Positions 43,752 through 51,543 of a stretch of 64,000 nt of DNA are shown here, in pieces. The position numbers and the translations under genes were made by a program. Below the pieces are notes generated by a model that worked only from the letters and a program-made list of their open reading frames with translations, was not told the origin of the DNA and did not search any database. The stretch is from CAZBDU01 sp964490725 (GTDB lineage: Bacteria; Spirochaetota; Spirochaetia; SZUA-6; DRHE01). The stretch is taken from NCBI GenBank assembly GCA_964490725.1, contig CAZBDU010000013.1, positions 27,194 through 91,193 on the forward strand, written 5' to 3'. Positions within the stretch are counted from its first letter, which is position 1. Each line of letters opens with the position of its first letter.

Positions 43752-44638
43752 GGCCTGCCCCCTTGGGTTGGAAGCCGGGACCAGGCCGCGTGGATCGTCC
43801 GCTCGACCATTACCTTGGCCATGTCTTTGCGGTACGCCGCCGAGCCCCGGAACACGGAATCCCGGGGCGTAGAAGCGGCTGCGGCCGCCTCCGCCGCCAG
43901 CCTGACCCGCTTTGAGTCATAAGATCCCTGGCACAGCACCTTCTCGGCCTCCCTCGCCCTCAGCGGGACCGCGGCCACCGGGCCCAGCACGATGCGCGCC
44001 TCGCTCACTGCCCCGTCCTGCCGGCGCAGCCGGACGGCGCAGCCCAGAACCGGCAGGGTCAGGGCCTGGCGGCGCATCATCCGGCTGTAGGCGGAAGCCT
44101 CCTCCCGGTCGTGCAGGCGCAGAAGCAGCCCGGTGACCATCTCACGTGTGGAGTCGACAGCGCTTCCCCCTGCTTCGCGGTAGGCCTGCTCGATCGGAAG
44201 CTCGCGCGCGCCCTCCGGGGAACGCAGCAGAAGCACCGCGTCCAGGGCCAACAGCGGCAGGGCAGCGTCCGCGGCCGGCTGTGCCGAAACCACGTTGCCC
44301 ACCAGGGTAGCCCGGTTCCTGATCTGCGGGCCGCCGACCCAGGCGCAGCCTTCGGCCAGCGCGGCAGCCCTCCGCACCAGCTCCGGGCTGCCTTCCGCCT
44401 GGGTCATGGTGACCCTGGCGCCGAGCCTCACCCTGGCGCCGCCGTCCTGCAGCTCGATGGCATCGAGATTGGGAATCCTGGCGGTGTCCACCAGCACTTC
44501 GCAGAGCAGCTTACCTTCGTGCAGGGCCACCACCAGGTCCGTGCCACCGGCGATCAGCCGGGCCTCGCCGCGCTCATTGGCCAGGAGGGTCAGCGCCTCT
44601 TGCACGCTTTCCGGAAAATGATGCGCCCGAATCTGCAT
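43748..44638 (-). CDS. molybdenum hydroxylase FAD subunit (CoxM-like)
   Basis: A 296-residue FAD-binding medium subunit. The flavin motifs ARLIAGGTDLVVALHEGK (about 25-42) and QIRNRATLVGNVVSAQPAAD (about 103-122) are clear. The ATG at 44638 (GGAG upstream, MQIRAHHFPESV) is the sensible start; an extra 21 residues upstream in frame overlap the cyclase gene and are not family-like. It completes the hydroxylase with the adjacent [2Fe-2S] subunit and the distant large subunit. Confidence 0.92.
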   Translation of the reverse strand: MQIRAHHFPESVQEALTLLANERGEARLIAGGTDLVVALHEGKLLCEVLVDTARIPNLDAIELQDGGARVRLGARVTMTQAEGSPELVRRAAALAEGCAWVGGPQIRNRATLVGNVVSAQPAADAALPLLALDAVLLLRSPEGARELPIEQAYREAGGSAVDSTREMVTGLLLRLHDREEASAYSRMMRRQALTLPVLGCAVRLRRQDGAVSEARIVLGPVAAVPLRAREAEKVLCQGSYDSKRVRLAAEAAAAASTPRDSVFRGSAAYRKDMAKVMVERTIHAAWSRLPTQGGRP

Positions 44639-44660
44639 CCCGCCGCTCCGTCCTCCCGGC

Positions 44661-45428
44661 CTATTCCTCGACGAAGGCCACCGCGCGCACGAACCCGGCA
44701 CTGCCCTTGGAGAACTTGATCGGAAAACCGAAGAACTTGAAGCCGAACGGCGGCAGCAGTTCCAGGTGAGCCAGCTTCTCGTAGTGGGCGTACTCCCTCT
44801 TCCTGCCCAGCAGGTGGCAGGGCCAGAGGTACTTCGGGTCCCGGCCGTGGTCCTTGTAGTTCTTCGACCAGTGGGCGTACCCGATGTCGAAGCTCCAGGC
44901 GTCGGTCCCCACGGTCTTGATCCCCTGGTCCAGCACCCAGGACAGGGCGTCCGCGGACAGGTGCCCGCCGTGGTCCGCGTAGCCGGGCTGGCCGAACAGC
45001 TTGTCGTTGCCGGTCATCGCCAGGAAAATGTCGTTGGGCTTCAGCTTGTAGCCGATCTTGTTCAGTCGCTCCTGCAGCTCCTTGGGGGAGAGGGAATACC
45101 CCTCGGGCAGGTCGCGAATGTCGACCACCACCCCGTCGCCGTAGCACCATTCCAGGGGCCACTCGTCGATGGTCTTGGCCGGCTTTCCCGCGCATTCCGG
45201 CCCCATGTGCCACGGGGAATCCAGGTGGGTGCCGGCATGCGTGGTCATCTCCAGGAAGTCGTCCGCCCAGGCCTTGCCCGGGGTTGGCCAGTCCTGCGGG
45301 TCGATGCCGTAGCACCGCTGGTCCTCCTTGGCTCCGTTTTCGTGCGGGAGATTCGTGATCTTCACGTTCATCAGGGGGCTGGGATCGCTCTGTGTCACCA
45401 TCGACAGATCGATGATCTTGGTAGCCAT
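44661..45428 (-). CDS. cyclase-family metal hydrolase, copy B
   Basis: A 255-residue cyclase-family hydrolase. The metal motif THAGTHLDSPWHM (about residues 62-74) is intact, followed by a conserved loop GDGVVVDIRDLPEG and DALSWVLDQGIKTVGTDAWS. It differs strongly from copy A at 20.6 kb in length and sequence, so the two are not recent duplicates. It sits directly after DUF1116 copy B, as copy A does after DUF1116 copy A. A ring-opening or ring-closing step on a cyclic amide is inferred. Confidence 0.88.
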   Translation of the reverse strand: MATKIIDLSMVTQSDPSPLMNVKITNLPHENGAKEDQRCYGIDPQDWPTPGKAWADDFLEMTTHAGTHLDSPWHMGPECAGKPAKTIDEWPLEWCYGDGVVVDIRDLPEGYSLSPKELQERLNKIGYKLKPNDIFLAMTGNDKLFGQPGYADHGGHLSADALSWVLDQGIKTVGTDAWSFDIGYAHWSKNYKDHGRDPKYLWPCHLLGRKREYAHYEKLAHLELLPPFGFKFFGFPIKFSKGSAGFVRAVAFVEE

Positions 45429-45449
45429 GCTCTGCTCTCCTCTCCTCTC

Positions 45450-46766
45450 CTATGTTGAAGGTCTTGCCGAAGCCGGCCGGCGTCTTCGCCCAACCGGCGG
45501 TTGATCCACCGCTTGCCACGGGATATTCAGCTCGCGCGCTGCCACCCGGAAACACTCCATCGGCGGCCGGAACCGCCCCGCGCCGATCTGCCCCACCCCC
45601 GCCTCCTGGTGGGCGATTCCCGTGTTGATGACCGGGAGGATGCCCGTGTGCAGAACCTTCCGCACGTCGATCCCCAGGGGCGTCCCCCGAAAGCCGAGCG
45701 CGGGGATTTTGTACAGGGGGTGCTCGGCCGCGGTGATCCGATACATCTCGAGGGTTCCTTCCGTGGCCTCCTCCACCGTGCCGCCGATGAACTGCACGAT
45801 TCCCGGGGCTGCCGCCATCGCCACTCCGCCCAGCCCGGCCGCCTCCGAGATGTAGGAGTCCCCCATCACCGGGCTGGCATCCCCGGCACCGAAGCCCTCG
45901 AAGTAGCTCCCCTCCGCCTGCTGCGCTGGAGCGGTGAACCAGCGCTCGCCGGAGCCGGCCACCTTGATGCCGAACTCCACCCCGTTGGCGGCCATGCAGC
46001 TGACCAGGGAGCCGCCCGGTGTGCGATGCGCCGCGTCCATGACCGCCTTGGTGGCCGCCATGGAGAAGTTGAGGAAGAAATGGTCGTTCCCGTCGATGAA
46101 GAAAAGCGCCTCGGCGATTTCCTCCTTGGAGCGCCCGGTCCTGAGCATCCAGGGGGCGAGCCTGCGGAACAGGAGCGACGTGGCCGACTTGTTGCGGTTG
46201 TGGCACTCGTCGCCGCGCTGCACCGCGCGGGCAATGATCTCCGTTATGTCCACCGGGCCGCCGGCGGCCAGCGTGTCCCGCAGCAAGGGCGCGAAGCGGT
46301 ACTGGATCCAGCTCAGGCGCTCGATGACGCCGGGATCGTTGGCCCCGAAGCGCAGGGTTCTGCCGAGGCCCTCGTTGATCGTCACGTAGCTGCGGTTGCC
46401 CGAGCCGCTGTCTTCCAGCACCAGCACGGGCATGGACGGAGAGATGATCCCGGCCATCGGCCCGAGGGCGCCGTGATCGTGAGCGGAGCGAAAACGGATC
46501 CCCCCGCTGCGGATCAGCCTGCCGGCCTCCTCGAGGTCCCGGGCCCAGCCTTCGTACACCAGCGCGCCTTCGGCGGCGTTGCGCATGGCCGCGCACATGA
46601 GGGCCTGCTCCAGGGGAGGGCCCGCGTGCAGCAGCACCTTGGGGCCCAGCACCGGCAGCGCCCTGGAGGCGGGTTGCACGTCGATCCAGCGCACCCGACC
46701 TCGCGCAATCGCCTGGATGGCCTCGCAGTTGGCTTGATCGATAGGGGTCTCCTCCCCCATTCCCAC
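45450..46766 (-). CDS. DUF1116 protein, AllG/YlbE-like, copy B
   Basis: A 438-residue DUF1116 protein. It keeps the same conserved blocks as copy A: VLLHAGPPLEQALMCAAM, GDECHNRNKSATSLLFRRL, IDGNDHFFLNFSM, and LGFRGTPLGIDVRKVLHTG followed by NTGIAHQEAGVGQIGAGRF. The start could be GTG 46766 or ATG 46760. The Arg/Pro-rich last 20 residues are extra. No second FdrA or DUF2877 accompanies it, so it may share those subunits with copy A or act alone with the neighbouring cyclase. Confidence 0.88.
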   Translation of the reverse strand: MGMGEETPIDQANCEAIQAIARGRVRWIDVQPASRALPVLGPKVLLHAGPPLEQALMCAAMRNAAEGALVYEGWARDLEEAGRLIRSGGIRFRSAHDHGALGPMAGIISPSMPVLVLEDSGSGNRSYVTINEGLGRTLRFGANDPGVIERLSWIQYRFAPLLRDTLAAGGPVDITEIIARAVQRGDECHNRNKSATSLLFRRLAPWMLRTGRSKEEIAEALFFIDGNDHFFLNFSMAATKAVMDAAHRTPGGSLVSCMAANGVEFGIKVAGSGERWFTAPAQQAEGSYFEGFGAGDASPVMGDSYISEAAGLGGVAMAAAPGIVQFIGGTVEEATEGTLEMYRITAAEHPLYKIPALGFRGTPLGIDVRKVLHTGILPVINTGIAHQEAGVGQIGAGRFRPPMECFRVAARELNIPWQAVDQPPVGRRRRPASARPST

Positions 46767-46778
46767 GCCTGCCTGTTC

Positions 46779-47177
46779 CTAATCCAACACGGCGATGCCG
46801 TTCACCTCGAGCAGCACGTCGTCCATGAACAGGCGCTTGATCTCCACGATGGTGCTGGCGGGGGGATTGGCCCGGAAGTAGGCGTCCCGCACCCGCGCGA
46901 AAATCGGGCGCTGGGCCATGTCCTTGACGAAGACCGTGATCATCATGAGGTCTTTCAAGTTCCCGCCAGCCGCCTTCAGAACGTCCACCAGGTTGTCCAG
47001 GCACAGCCTGGCCTGCGCCTCGAAATCATCCCTGCCGACCAGGTCCCCCGCTTTGTCCAGCGCCACCTGTCCGGATATGAAGATCAACTTCCCCTTGCGC
47101 GTGACCTGGGCCCATGTGCCGTCGGTCGCGGCCACCTTCTCCGTGGCGATCAGCCGCGTGCTGCTCTCTCTGGCCAC
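46779..47177 (-). CDS. ridA: RidA-family imine/enamine deaminase
   Basis: A 132-residue YjgF/RidA/UK114 protein. Family features are KGKLIFISGQVALDKAGDLV (about 28-47), LDNLVDVLKAAGGNLKDLMM and the conserved Arg in AYFRANPPASTIVEIKRL. Members hydrolyse reactive enamines or imines, or, in pyrimidine pathways (RutC type), assist aminoacrylate turnover. Its start follows the GntR stop with no gap. In a nitrogen-heterocycle operon it would remove a reactive intermediate. Confidence 0.9.
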   Translation of the reverse strand: MARESSTRLIATEKVAATDGTWAQVTRKGKLIFISGQVALDKAGDLVGRDDFEAQARLCLDNLVDVLKAAGGNLKDLMMITVFVKDMAQRPIFARVRDAYFRANPPASTIVEIKRLFMDDVLLEVNGIAVLD

Positions 47178-47861
47178 CTAAGTACCCTCTCTTCTGTCTG
47201 TGTCGTCCGCTGTCTGGTAGTCATGGATCACGCTTTCCAGATGATTTCGAGCCGCTCTTTCCGCGCCGGCCGCATCGCAGCTCCGAAGACACTCGATGAT
47301 CTCCTGGTGCTCCCGAATGCTGTGAACGAAGCGATTCGGCGCCGTGATAGTGTAGTAGCGGCAAAGATAGATTTGGGCCAACTGCACCTCGACAACGCGC
47401 ACGATGGTCGGCGAACCGGAGCTTTCGACAATCTTGTAGTGGAAGTTGCGGTCGTAATTGTAGAAGACTTCTGCGTCGAAGTGCTCCGTGAGCGCCCAAC
47501 TGATGGACTCTGTCAGGGTCTCTATGGCCTCGAGCTGCTGTTCGGTACGGTTTCGGGCCGCCAAAGATGCGGCCAGACCTTCCACCACCGCCTCCAAGCG
47601 CAGCAGATCGACGATCTCCGTGGGGCTGAAGTTGGCCACGAAGGTGCCTCGATGCGGTTTCTGAACCACCAAGCCCTGCTGCTCGAGCACCACCAGAGCC
47701 TCCCTAACAGGGGTTCTGCTGATTCCCAGTTCCGTGCAGATGAGTTCTTCCTTGATGCGCTCCCCTGGCTTGAATTTCTTGCCGAGGATTTCTTGCTGGA
47801 TGATCTGCACCAAGTCGCCGCGCATGGTGCGGAGTAGTTTTGCCTCGCCGATTTTCGACAT
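47178..47861 (-). CDS. GntR-family (FCD) transcriptional regulator
   Basis: A 227-residue regulator. The winged helix is at residues 10-75 (GERIKEELICTELGISRTPV, then VVLEQQGLVVQKPHRGTFV). The FCD ligand domain has its metal-site residues in NYDRNFHYKIV, IREHQEIIE and AARNHLESV. It is the first gene of the 26-gene operon and has its own promoter with an AT-rich dyad just upstream. It probably represses this operon and, by shared boxes, the transport and hydrolase units at 55-64 kb until a pathway metabolite binds. Confidence 0.92.
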   Translation of the reverse strand: MSKIGEAKLLRTMRGDLVQIIQQEILGKKFKPGERIKEELICTELGISRTPVREALVVLEQQGLVVQKPHRGTFVANFSPTEIVDLLRLEAVVEGLAASLAARNRTEQQLEAIETLTESISWALTEHFDAEVFYNYDRNFHYKIVESSGSPTIVRVVEVQLAQIYLCRYYTITAPNRFVHSIREHQEIIECLRSCDAAGAERAARNHLESVIHDYQTADDTDRREGT

Positions 47862-47882
47862 CGCTTGCTCTGGAATAGCCTC

Positions 47883-47928
47883 AGAATAGCATTCTCTGAA
47901 GCAGAGGTCAATACATTATACAATATAA
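47883..47928 (-). promoter_or_regulatory. promoter and AT-rich operator of the 26-gene operon
   Basis: On the minus strand TTGACC (47906-47911) and TATTCT (47883-47888) are 17 bases apart, placing the start of transcription about 15 bases before the GntR ATG. Immediately upstream lies the dyad TTATA-CAA-TATAA (47916-47928). The longer string TTGTATAATGTATTGAC is nearly repeated at 60640-60660 next to another promoter. Confidence 0.65.
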
Positions 47929-48089
47929 CTTACACAACACTGATTTTGGGCCTGATCCTTTTGGAGATGCCGCATATCGACCCTTGCGGGTGGAACGTGA
48001 GCGCCGAGCGGATAGCGGTATTTACATCGCAGTGAGAGACGATGTACTTGATTGCCGATGAGGCGGGCAGACCGGTCATAACAGGGAGG

Positions 48090-49286
48090 CTAGCGGTACT
48101 GTTTGATGATCCCCTGGCTCTCGAGCCTATCCAGTTCTGCTTCCGAGTAGCCGAAGGTCCCCAAAATCTCTCGGGTGTGCTCTCCCAGGCGGGGCGGCAC
48201 GCGGTAAACGCCGATGTCGATGTTCGAAAATTTCACGGGAAACGCTATGTTCTGAACCCGCCCTGCCTCCGGATGCACGTATTCCAGGACCATATTGCGC
48301 GCCGCCACGTGAGGATCAGCCACGGCCTCGCCGATGTCGTAGATGGGACCGCTCGGGATTCCCGCTTTCGTGAACAGCTCCCAGCATTGCCGCGTGGTTT
48401 TTTCTTTGATGGTCGGGGTAATCTCCGCTGCGAGCTCGAACTGGTTTTTCACGCGCGAAGCATTGTCCCTGAACCGCGGGTCGTCCACCAGCTGGGCTAT
48501 CCCGAGAACGTCGCAGAACTTTCTCCAAAGTTCTTCATTGCCGGTTCCCACATTGATGAACCCATCGCGGGTGGGGAATGCTTGGTACGGGGCGTTCTGG
48601 CTGCTTGCGGAGCCCAGACGAGACGGGGCCTTGCCGTCTGCGAAGTAGTTGATCGCCGCGAGGGTCAAGAAGCCAAGCCCGGCATCCAAAAGAGACGCAT
48701 CCACTGCCTGTCCTTTTCCCGTCGACGCTCTGGCAATCAGCGCCGCCAGGATCCCGAGGGCGGCCAACATGCCGGCGCCGATGTCGGTGATGGGTACCCC
48801 GACCTTGGAGGGCGGGCGGTCCGGCTCGCCCGTGATGCTCATGATCCCGCTCATGCCCTGCAGGACCAGATCAAAGCCTCCGCGGTCGCGGTACGGCCCC
48901 GTGCGCCCGAATCCGGAGATCGCGCAGAAAACCAGGCGGGGATTCACCCGAGACAGCGAATCGTAGTCGAGGCCGAGCTTCTCCATGGTGCCCTGCTTGA
49001 AATTCTCCACCACGACATCCGCCTTCTGGGCCAGGGTGCGAGCGATCTGCCTGCCCTTTGGGTCCTTCAGATTGACCGCGAGGCTCTTCTTGTTTCGATT
49101 GACTGCCAGAAAACTGGTGCTCTGACCGCGGATAAACTTGGGGCCGTATTCCCGATACACGTCTCCCCCGTCGGGGCGCTCTAGCTTGACCACGCTGGCA
49201 CCCAGATCGGCCAGCAGCATGGTGCAGTACGGCCCCGACAGGAAATGAGTGAAGTCCAGAACGTTGATACCTTCGAGTGGCCGCAT
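48090..49286 (-). CDS. class III CoA-transferase (CaiB/BaiF family)
   Basis: A 398-residue CoA-transferase moving CoA between carboxylic acids. Family blocks are MRPLEGINVLDFTHFLSGPY at the N-terminus, LADLGASVVKLERPDGGD, the catalytic Asp in VPITDIGAGMLAALG (about 169) and TLAAINYF. The start ATG 49286 was chosen because MRPLEGI is the standard N-terminus; 14 extra in-frame residues upstream are unlikely. It lies seven bases after the epimerase-like gene. It would activate an acid for the B12 mutase encoded nearby on the other strand. Confidence 0.92.
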   Translation of the reverse strand: MRPLEGINVLDFTHFLSGPYCTMLLADLGASVVKLERPDGGDVYREYGPKFIRGQSTSFLAVNRNKKSLAVNLKDPKGRQIARTLAQKADVVVENFKQGTMEKLGLDYDSLSRVNPRLVFCAISGFGRTGPYRDRGGFDLVLQGMSGIMSITGEPDRPPSKVGVPITDIGAGMLAALGILAALIARASTGKGQAVDASLLDAGLGFLTLAAINYFADGKAPSRLGSASSQNAPYQAFPTRDGFINVGTGNEELWRKFCDVLGIAQLVDDPRFRDNASRVKNQFELAAEITPTIKEKTTRQCWELFTKAGIPSGPIYDIGEAVADPHVAARNMVLEYVHPEAGRVQNIAFPVKFSNIDIGVYRVPPRLGEHTREILGTFGYSEAELDRLESQGIIKQYR

Positions 49287-49293
49287 AACGCTT

Positions 49294-49704
49294 TCAGGGG
49301 GCCGATGGCCGCTGTCCGCAGAGCTCAATCAGGACGCCGCCCGTATCCTTGGGGCGCAGGAAGGCGATGAGGGAATCGTCGCTTCCCGGACGCGGGCGCT
49401 CGTCGATCGGCCGGATTCCCGCCTGCCTCAGCGCCGACAGGGATCGCTCGATGTCTGGCACTCGAAAGGCAAGATGATGAACCCCCGGGCCCCGCTTTGC
49501 CAGGAAACTGCTCAGCACGCCGGTTTCGGAGATGGAATGCAGCAGCTCGACCTTGAAACCTTCGAGCACGACGCTGGCGATCTCCATGCCCTGAGCCTCG
49601 GCCCGTTCCCTCCCGCGCAGGGCGAACCCGAGCGGCCCGGTGTACAGGGAGATCGCTTCTTCGATGTCCTCTACCACGACCCCGATATGATCCAGTTCCT
49701 TCAA
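49294..49704 (-). CDS. methylmalonyl-CoA epimerase-like VOC protein
   Basis: A 136-residue VOC-fold protein resembling methylmalonyl-CoA epimerase. Metal-ligand regions are ELDHIGVVVEDIEEAISLY (His), GVHHLAFRVPDIERSL (His) and the C-terminal GGVLIELCGQ (Glu); EIASVVLEGFKVELLHSI holds another. It appears to start at TTG (49704 or 49707). Epimerases of this type work on the products of B12 mutases, and a mutase pair is divergently encoded 1.4 kb away. It shares a promoter with the CoA-transferase. Confidence 0.85.
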   Translation of the reverse strand: MKELDHIGVVVEDIEEAISLYTGPLGFALRGRERAEAQGMEIASVVLEGFKVELLHSISETGVLSSFLAKRGPGVHHLAFRVPDIERSLSALRQAGIRPIDERPRPGSDDSLIAFLRPKDTGGVLIELCGQRPSAP

Positions 49705-49741
49705 CAACGCCGCGCCCCTACTCAAGCGATGAGATTGAGCT

Positions 49742-49769
49742 ATTCTATTGGTCGGGGTACGTTTGTCAA
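49742..49769 (-). promoter_or_regulatory. promoter for epimerase-like / CoA-transferase genes
   Basis: Minus-strand TTGACA (49764-49769) and TAGAAT (49742-49747) are 16 bases apart, with the start codon about 35 bases downstream. There is no clear palindrome, so regulation at this unit may differ from the GntR-boxed units. Confidence 0.6.
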
Positions 49770-49869
49770 GGGTTCGCGCAAGCCAAGCGCTCCGGTGCAC
49801 TCCATGGGTGTCATTCAGCGACACAGAGCAGGAAAAAGGAAGGCAGCGGGGGCAAGACCACAACGCCGG

Positions 49870-50163
49870 CAGGATCGACGCCAAGGACGACATCCTCTTT
49901 CACAGGCTTATTGCGGAAGCCTCACGAAACGACGTGCTGGAGTACTTCTCCAGCTCATTCACGCACTGCGCCAGCAATGGGACGTCTTTGACTACATGCA
50001 CGGCAAGATCACCAACCCGTACTTCATATCGCGCGACAAGTTCCTCCAGGACCTCCGAGAGCGCAATGCACCCAAGGCCGAGAAGGTGCTGGAGGAGCAC
50101 ATCAACGCCTTGATCCGCGACGTCGGGAACTACGGCGCGGAGTACGGCCGGCAGAAGGCGTAA
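49870..50163 (+). pseudogene. GntR/FCD regulator, C-terminal remnant
   Basis: ILFHRLIAEASRNDVLEYFS is a typical FCD-domain start; the frame shifts near 49955, and the rest continues as HALRQQWDVFDYMHGKI, KFLQDLRERNAPKAEKVLEE and HINALIRDVGNYGAEY to the stop at 50163. The DNA-binding half is missing, having been replaced by the promoter region of the divergent unit. It is a dead second regulator, probably once controlling the mutase genes. Confidence 0.6.
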
Positions 50164-50188
50164 CGGCGGACGCCTTCGGATCTGAAAC

Positions 50189-50217
50189 TTGACAGGGAGG
50201 GAGCCCCCCCTTATACT
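50189..50217 (+). promoter_or_regulatory. promoter for SDR / B12 mutase genes
   Basis: TTGACA (50189-50194) and TATACT (50212-50217) are 17 bases apart. The spacer is an unusual GGGAGGGAGCCCCCCC. The SDR start lies 90 bases downstream. Confidence 0.65.
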
Positions 50218-50306
50218 GGCGTCCGGCCGCTAATTGAATGATGAGCAGCGCAGTCAAACTGGCGGGCTGCTGACCCGCACAGATCAGCGCGAAACAGGGA
50301 GACACC

Positions 50307-51095
50307 ATGGACTTGGGGCTTAGGGAGAAAGTTGCGTTCATTTCCGGCGGCAGTGAGGGTATCGGAGCGGCAGCGGCAAAGATTCTTTCGGAGGAAGGCG
50401 CCAAGGTGACAGTGGCCGCTCGTTCGGCAGACAGGCTCAAGGAGTTGGCGAAGGAGATTCGTGAGCGCTGCGGGGCCTCGATACTGCCCGTGCAGGCCGA
50501 CTTCTCGCGCCCGGAGGATATCCAGCGGTCGATCGGCGAGGCGGCGGCGCACTTCGGCGGGATCGACATCCTGATCAACTCGGCTGGAAGCTCGATGTTC
50601 GGAAGGTTCCACCAGGTTCCGGACGAGACCTGGCTGGGGGATTTCAACCTGAAGTTCTTCGGAACCGTGCGGGCCTGCAGGGCGGCTCTGCCGCACCTGC
50701 GCAAGAGCGCAACGGGACGGATCATCAACGTGGCCGGCAACTCGGGCATGCAGCCCTACATGTGGCACCTGCCCGGCGGGGCCGCGAATGCCGCGTTGGT
50801 CAACTTCACCCATGCCCTGGCTCAGGAAGTCAGCCCGGACCACATTCTGGTCACCGCGGTCTGCCCGGGCCCCGTGGAGACGCGGCGGCTGCAGAAGCAA
50901 ATCAAGACAATGGCGGATTTGTGGGAGACGCCGCTCGAAAAGGCGGAGAAGGATTTCTACGCGGGTTTGCCTTTCAAACGGGCAGCCGCGGCAGAAGAAG
51001 TGGGCTATCTCATTGCCTTCCTGGCTTCTGACAAGGCCTCTTACATCTCGGGGACGGCAGTCACGATCGATGGCTGCATCACAAAAGGCATCTAA
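50307..51095 (+). CDS. SDR-fold protein without the catalytic Tyr/Lys
   Basis: A 262-residue short-chain dehydrogenase fold. The NAD(P) motif SGGSEGIGAAAAK (13-25), VAARSADRLKE and INSAG (about 91-95) are normal. The active site is not: where family members have YxxxK, the sequence is MWHLPGGAANAALVNFT, with Gly157 and Asn161 in the Tyr and Lys positions, and the usual Ser is replaced in NVAGNSG. It might still bind a dinucleotide and an acyl-CoA, or use other residues. The C-terminal ISGTAVTIDGC is standard. It is the first gene of a three-gene unit with the B12 mutase. Confidence 0.85.
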   Translation: MDLGLREKVAFISGGSEGIGAAAAKILSEEGAKVTVAARSADRLKELAKEIRERCGASILPVQADFSRPEDIQRSIGEAAAHFGGIDILINSAGSSMFGRFHQVPDETWLGDFNLKFFGTVRACRAALPHLRKSATGRIINVAGNSGMQPYMWHLPGGAANAALVNFTHALAQEVSPDHILVTAVCPGPVETRRLQKQIKTMADLWETPLEKAEKDFYAGLPFKRAAAAEEVGYLIAFLASDKASYISGTAVTIDGCITKGI

Positions 51096-51138
51096 GCTCG
51101 CCGCTTGCGCCCATACGTGGAAATCGGGGGTAGAGGTC

Positions 51139-51543
51139 ATGAGACGGATCCGGGTGTTGCTTGGCAAAGCCGGGTTGGATGGTCATGATCGGGGAGTACT
51201 GATTCTTGCCAGGGCCCTGCGAGACGCCGGCATGGAAGTTGTCTACACGGGTCTGCACCAATCTGTTGTTTCGATAGTCCGCCTGGCGCTCCAGGAGGAC
51301 GTCGATGTCATCGGCCTGAGCATACTTTCCGGAGCGCACCTGGCTCTCGCCAAACAGCTCATGGAAACCCTCAAAGAGATCGGGCTCGAAGACAGGGTCG
51401 TAATTATCGGAGGGACTATACCTCCGGATGACATCATGAAATTGGGTGCGATGGGCATCCACGAGGTATTTCCGGTGGGTACACCGCTGTCCCAGATCCC
51501 GAAAGACATACTCAGGCTAGTGGAAAAGCAAAGTGAACGATAG
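51139..51543 (+). CDS. B12-binding small subunit of acyl-CoA mutase
   Basis: A 134-residue cobalamin-binding Rossmann protein: KAGLDGHDRGV holds the DxHxxG lower-ligand motif with His16, followed by GLSILSGAHLALAKQLMETL and IIGGTIPPDD. Length and separation match the small subunits of archaeal-type methylmalonyl-CoA or 2-hydroxyisobutyryl-CoA mutases. The start ATG at 51139 has AGAGG upstream; the open frame extends further 5' inside the SDR gene but is not protein-like there. It overlaps the catalytic subunit gene by 11 bases. Confidence 0.93.
   Translation: MRRIRVLLGKAGLDGHDRGVLILARALRDAGMEVVYTGLHQSVVSIVRLALQEDVDVIGLSILSGAHLALAKQLMETLKEIGLEDRVVIIGGTIPPDDIMKLGAMGIHEVFPVGTPLSQIPKDILRLVEKQSER

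Noticed and set aside
45501..47837. A 778-codon + strand open frame
   Set aside because: It is antisense to DUF1116 B, RidA and GntR and has no domain or ribosome site.
50195..50211. GGGAGGGAGCCCCCCC as a possible hairpin or G-rich regulatory element
   Set aside because: It sits exactly as the 17-base spacer of a good promoter, and the pairing is too short and offset for a terminator.
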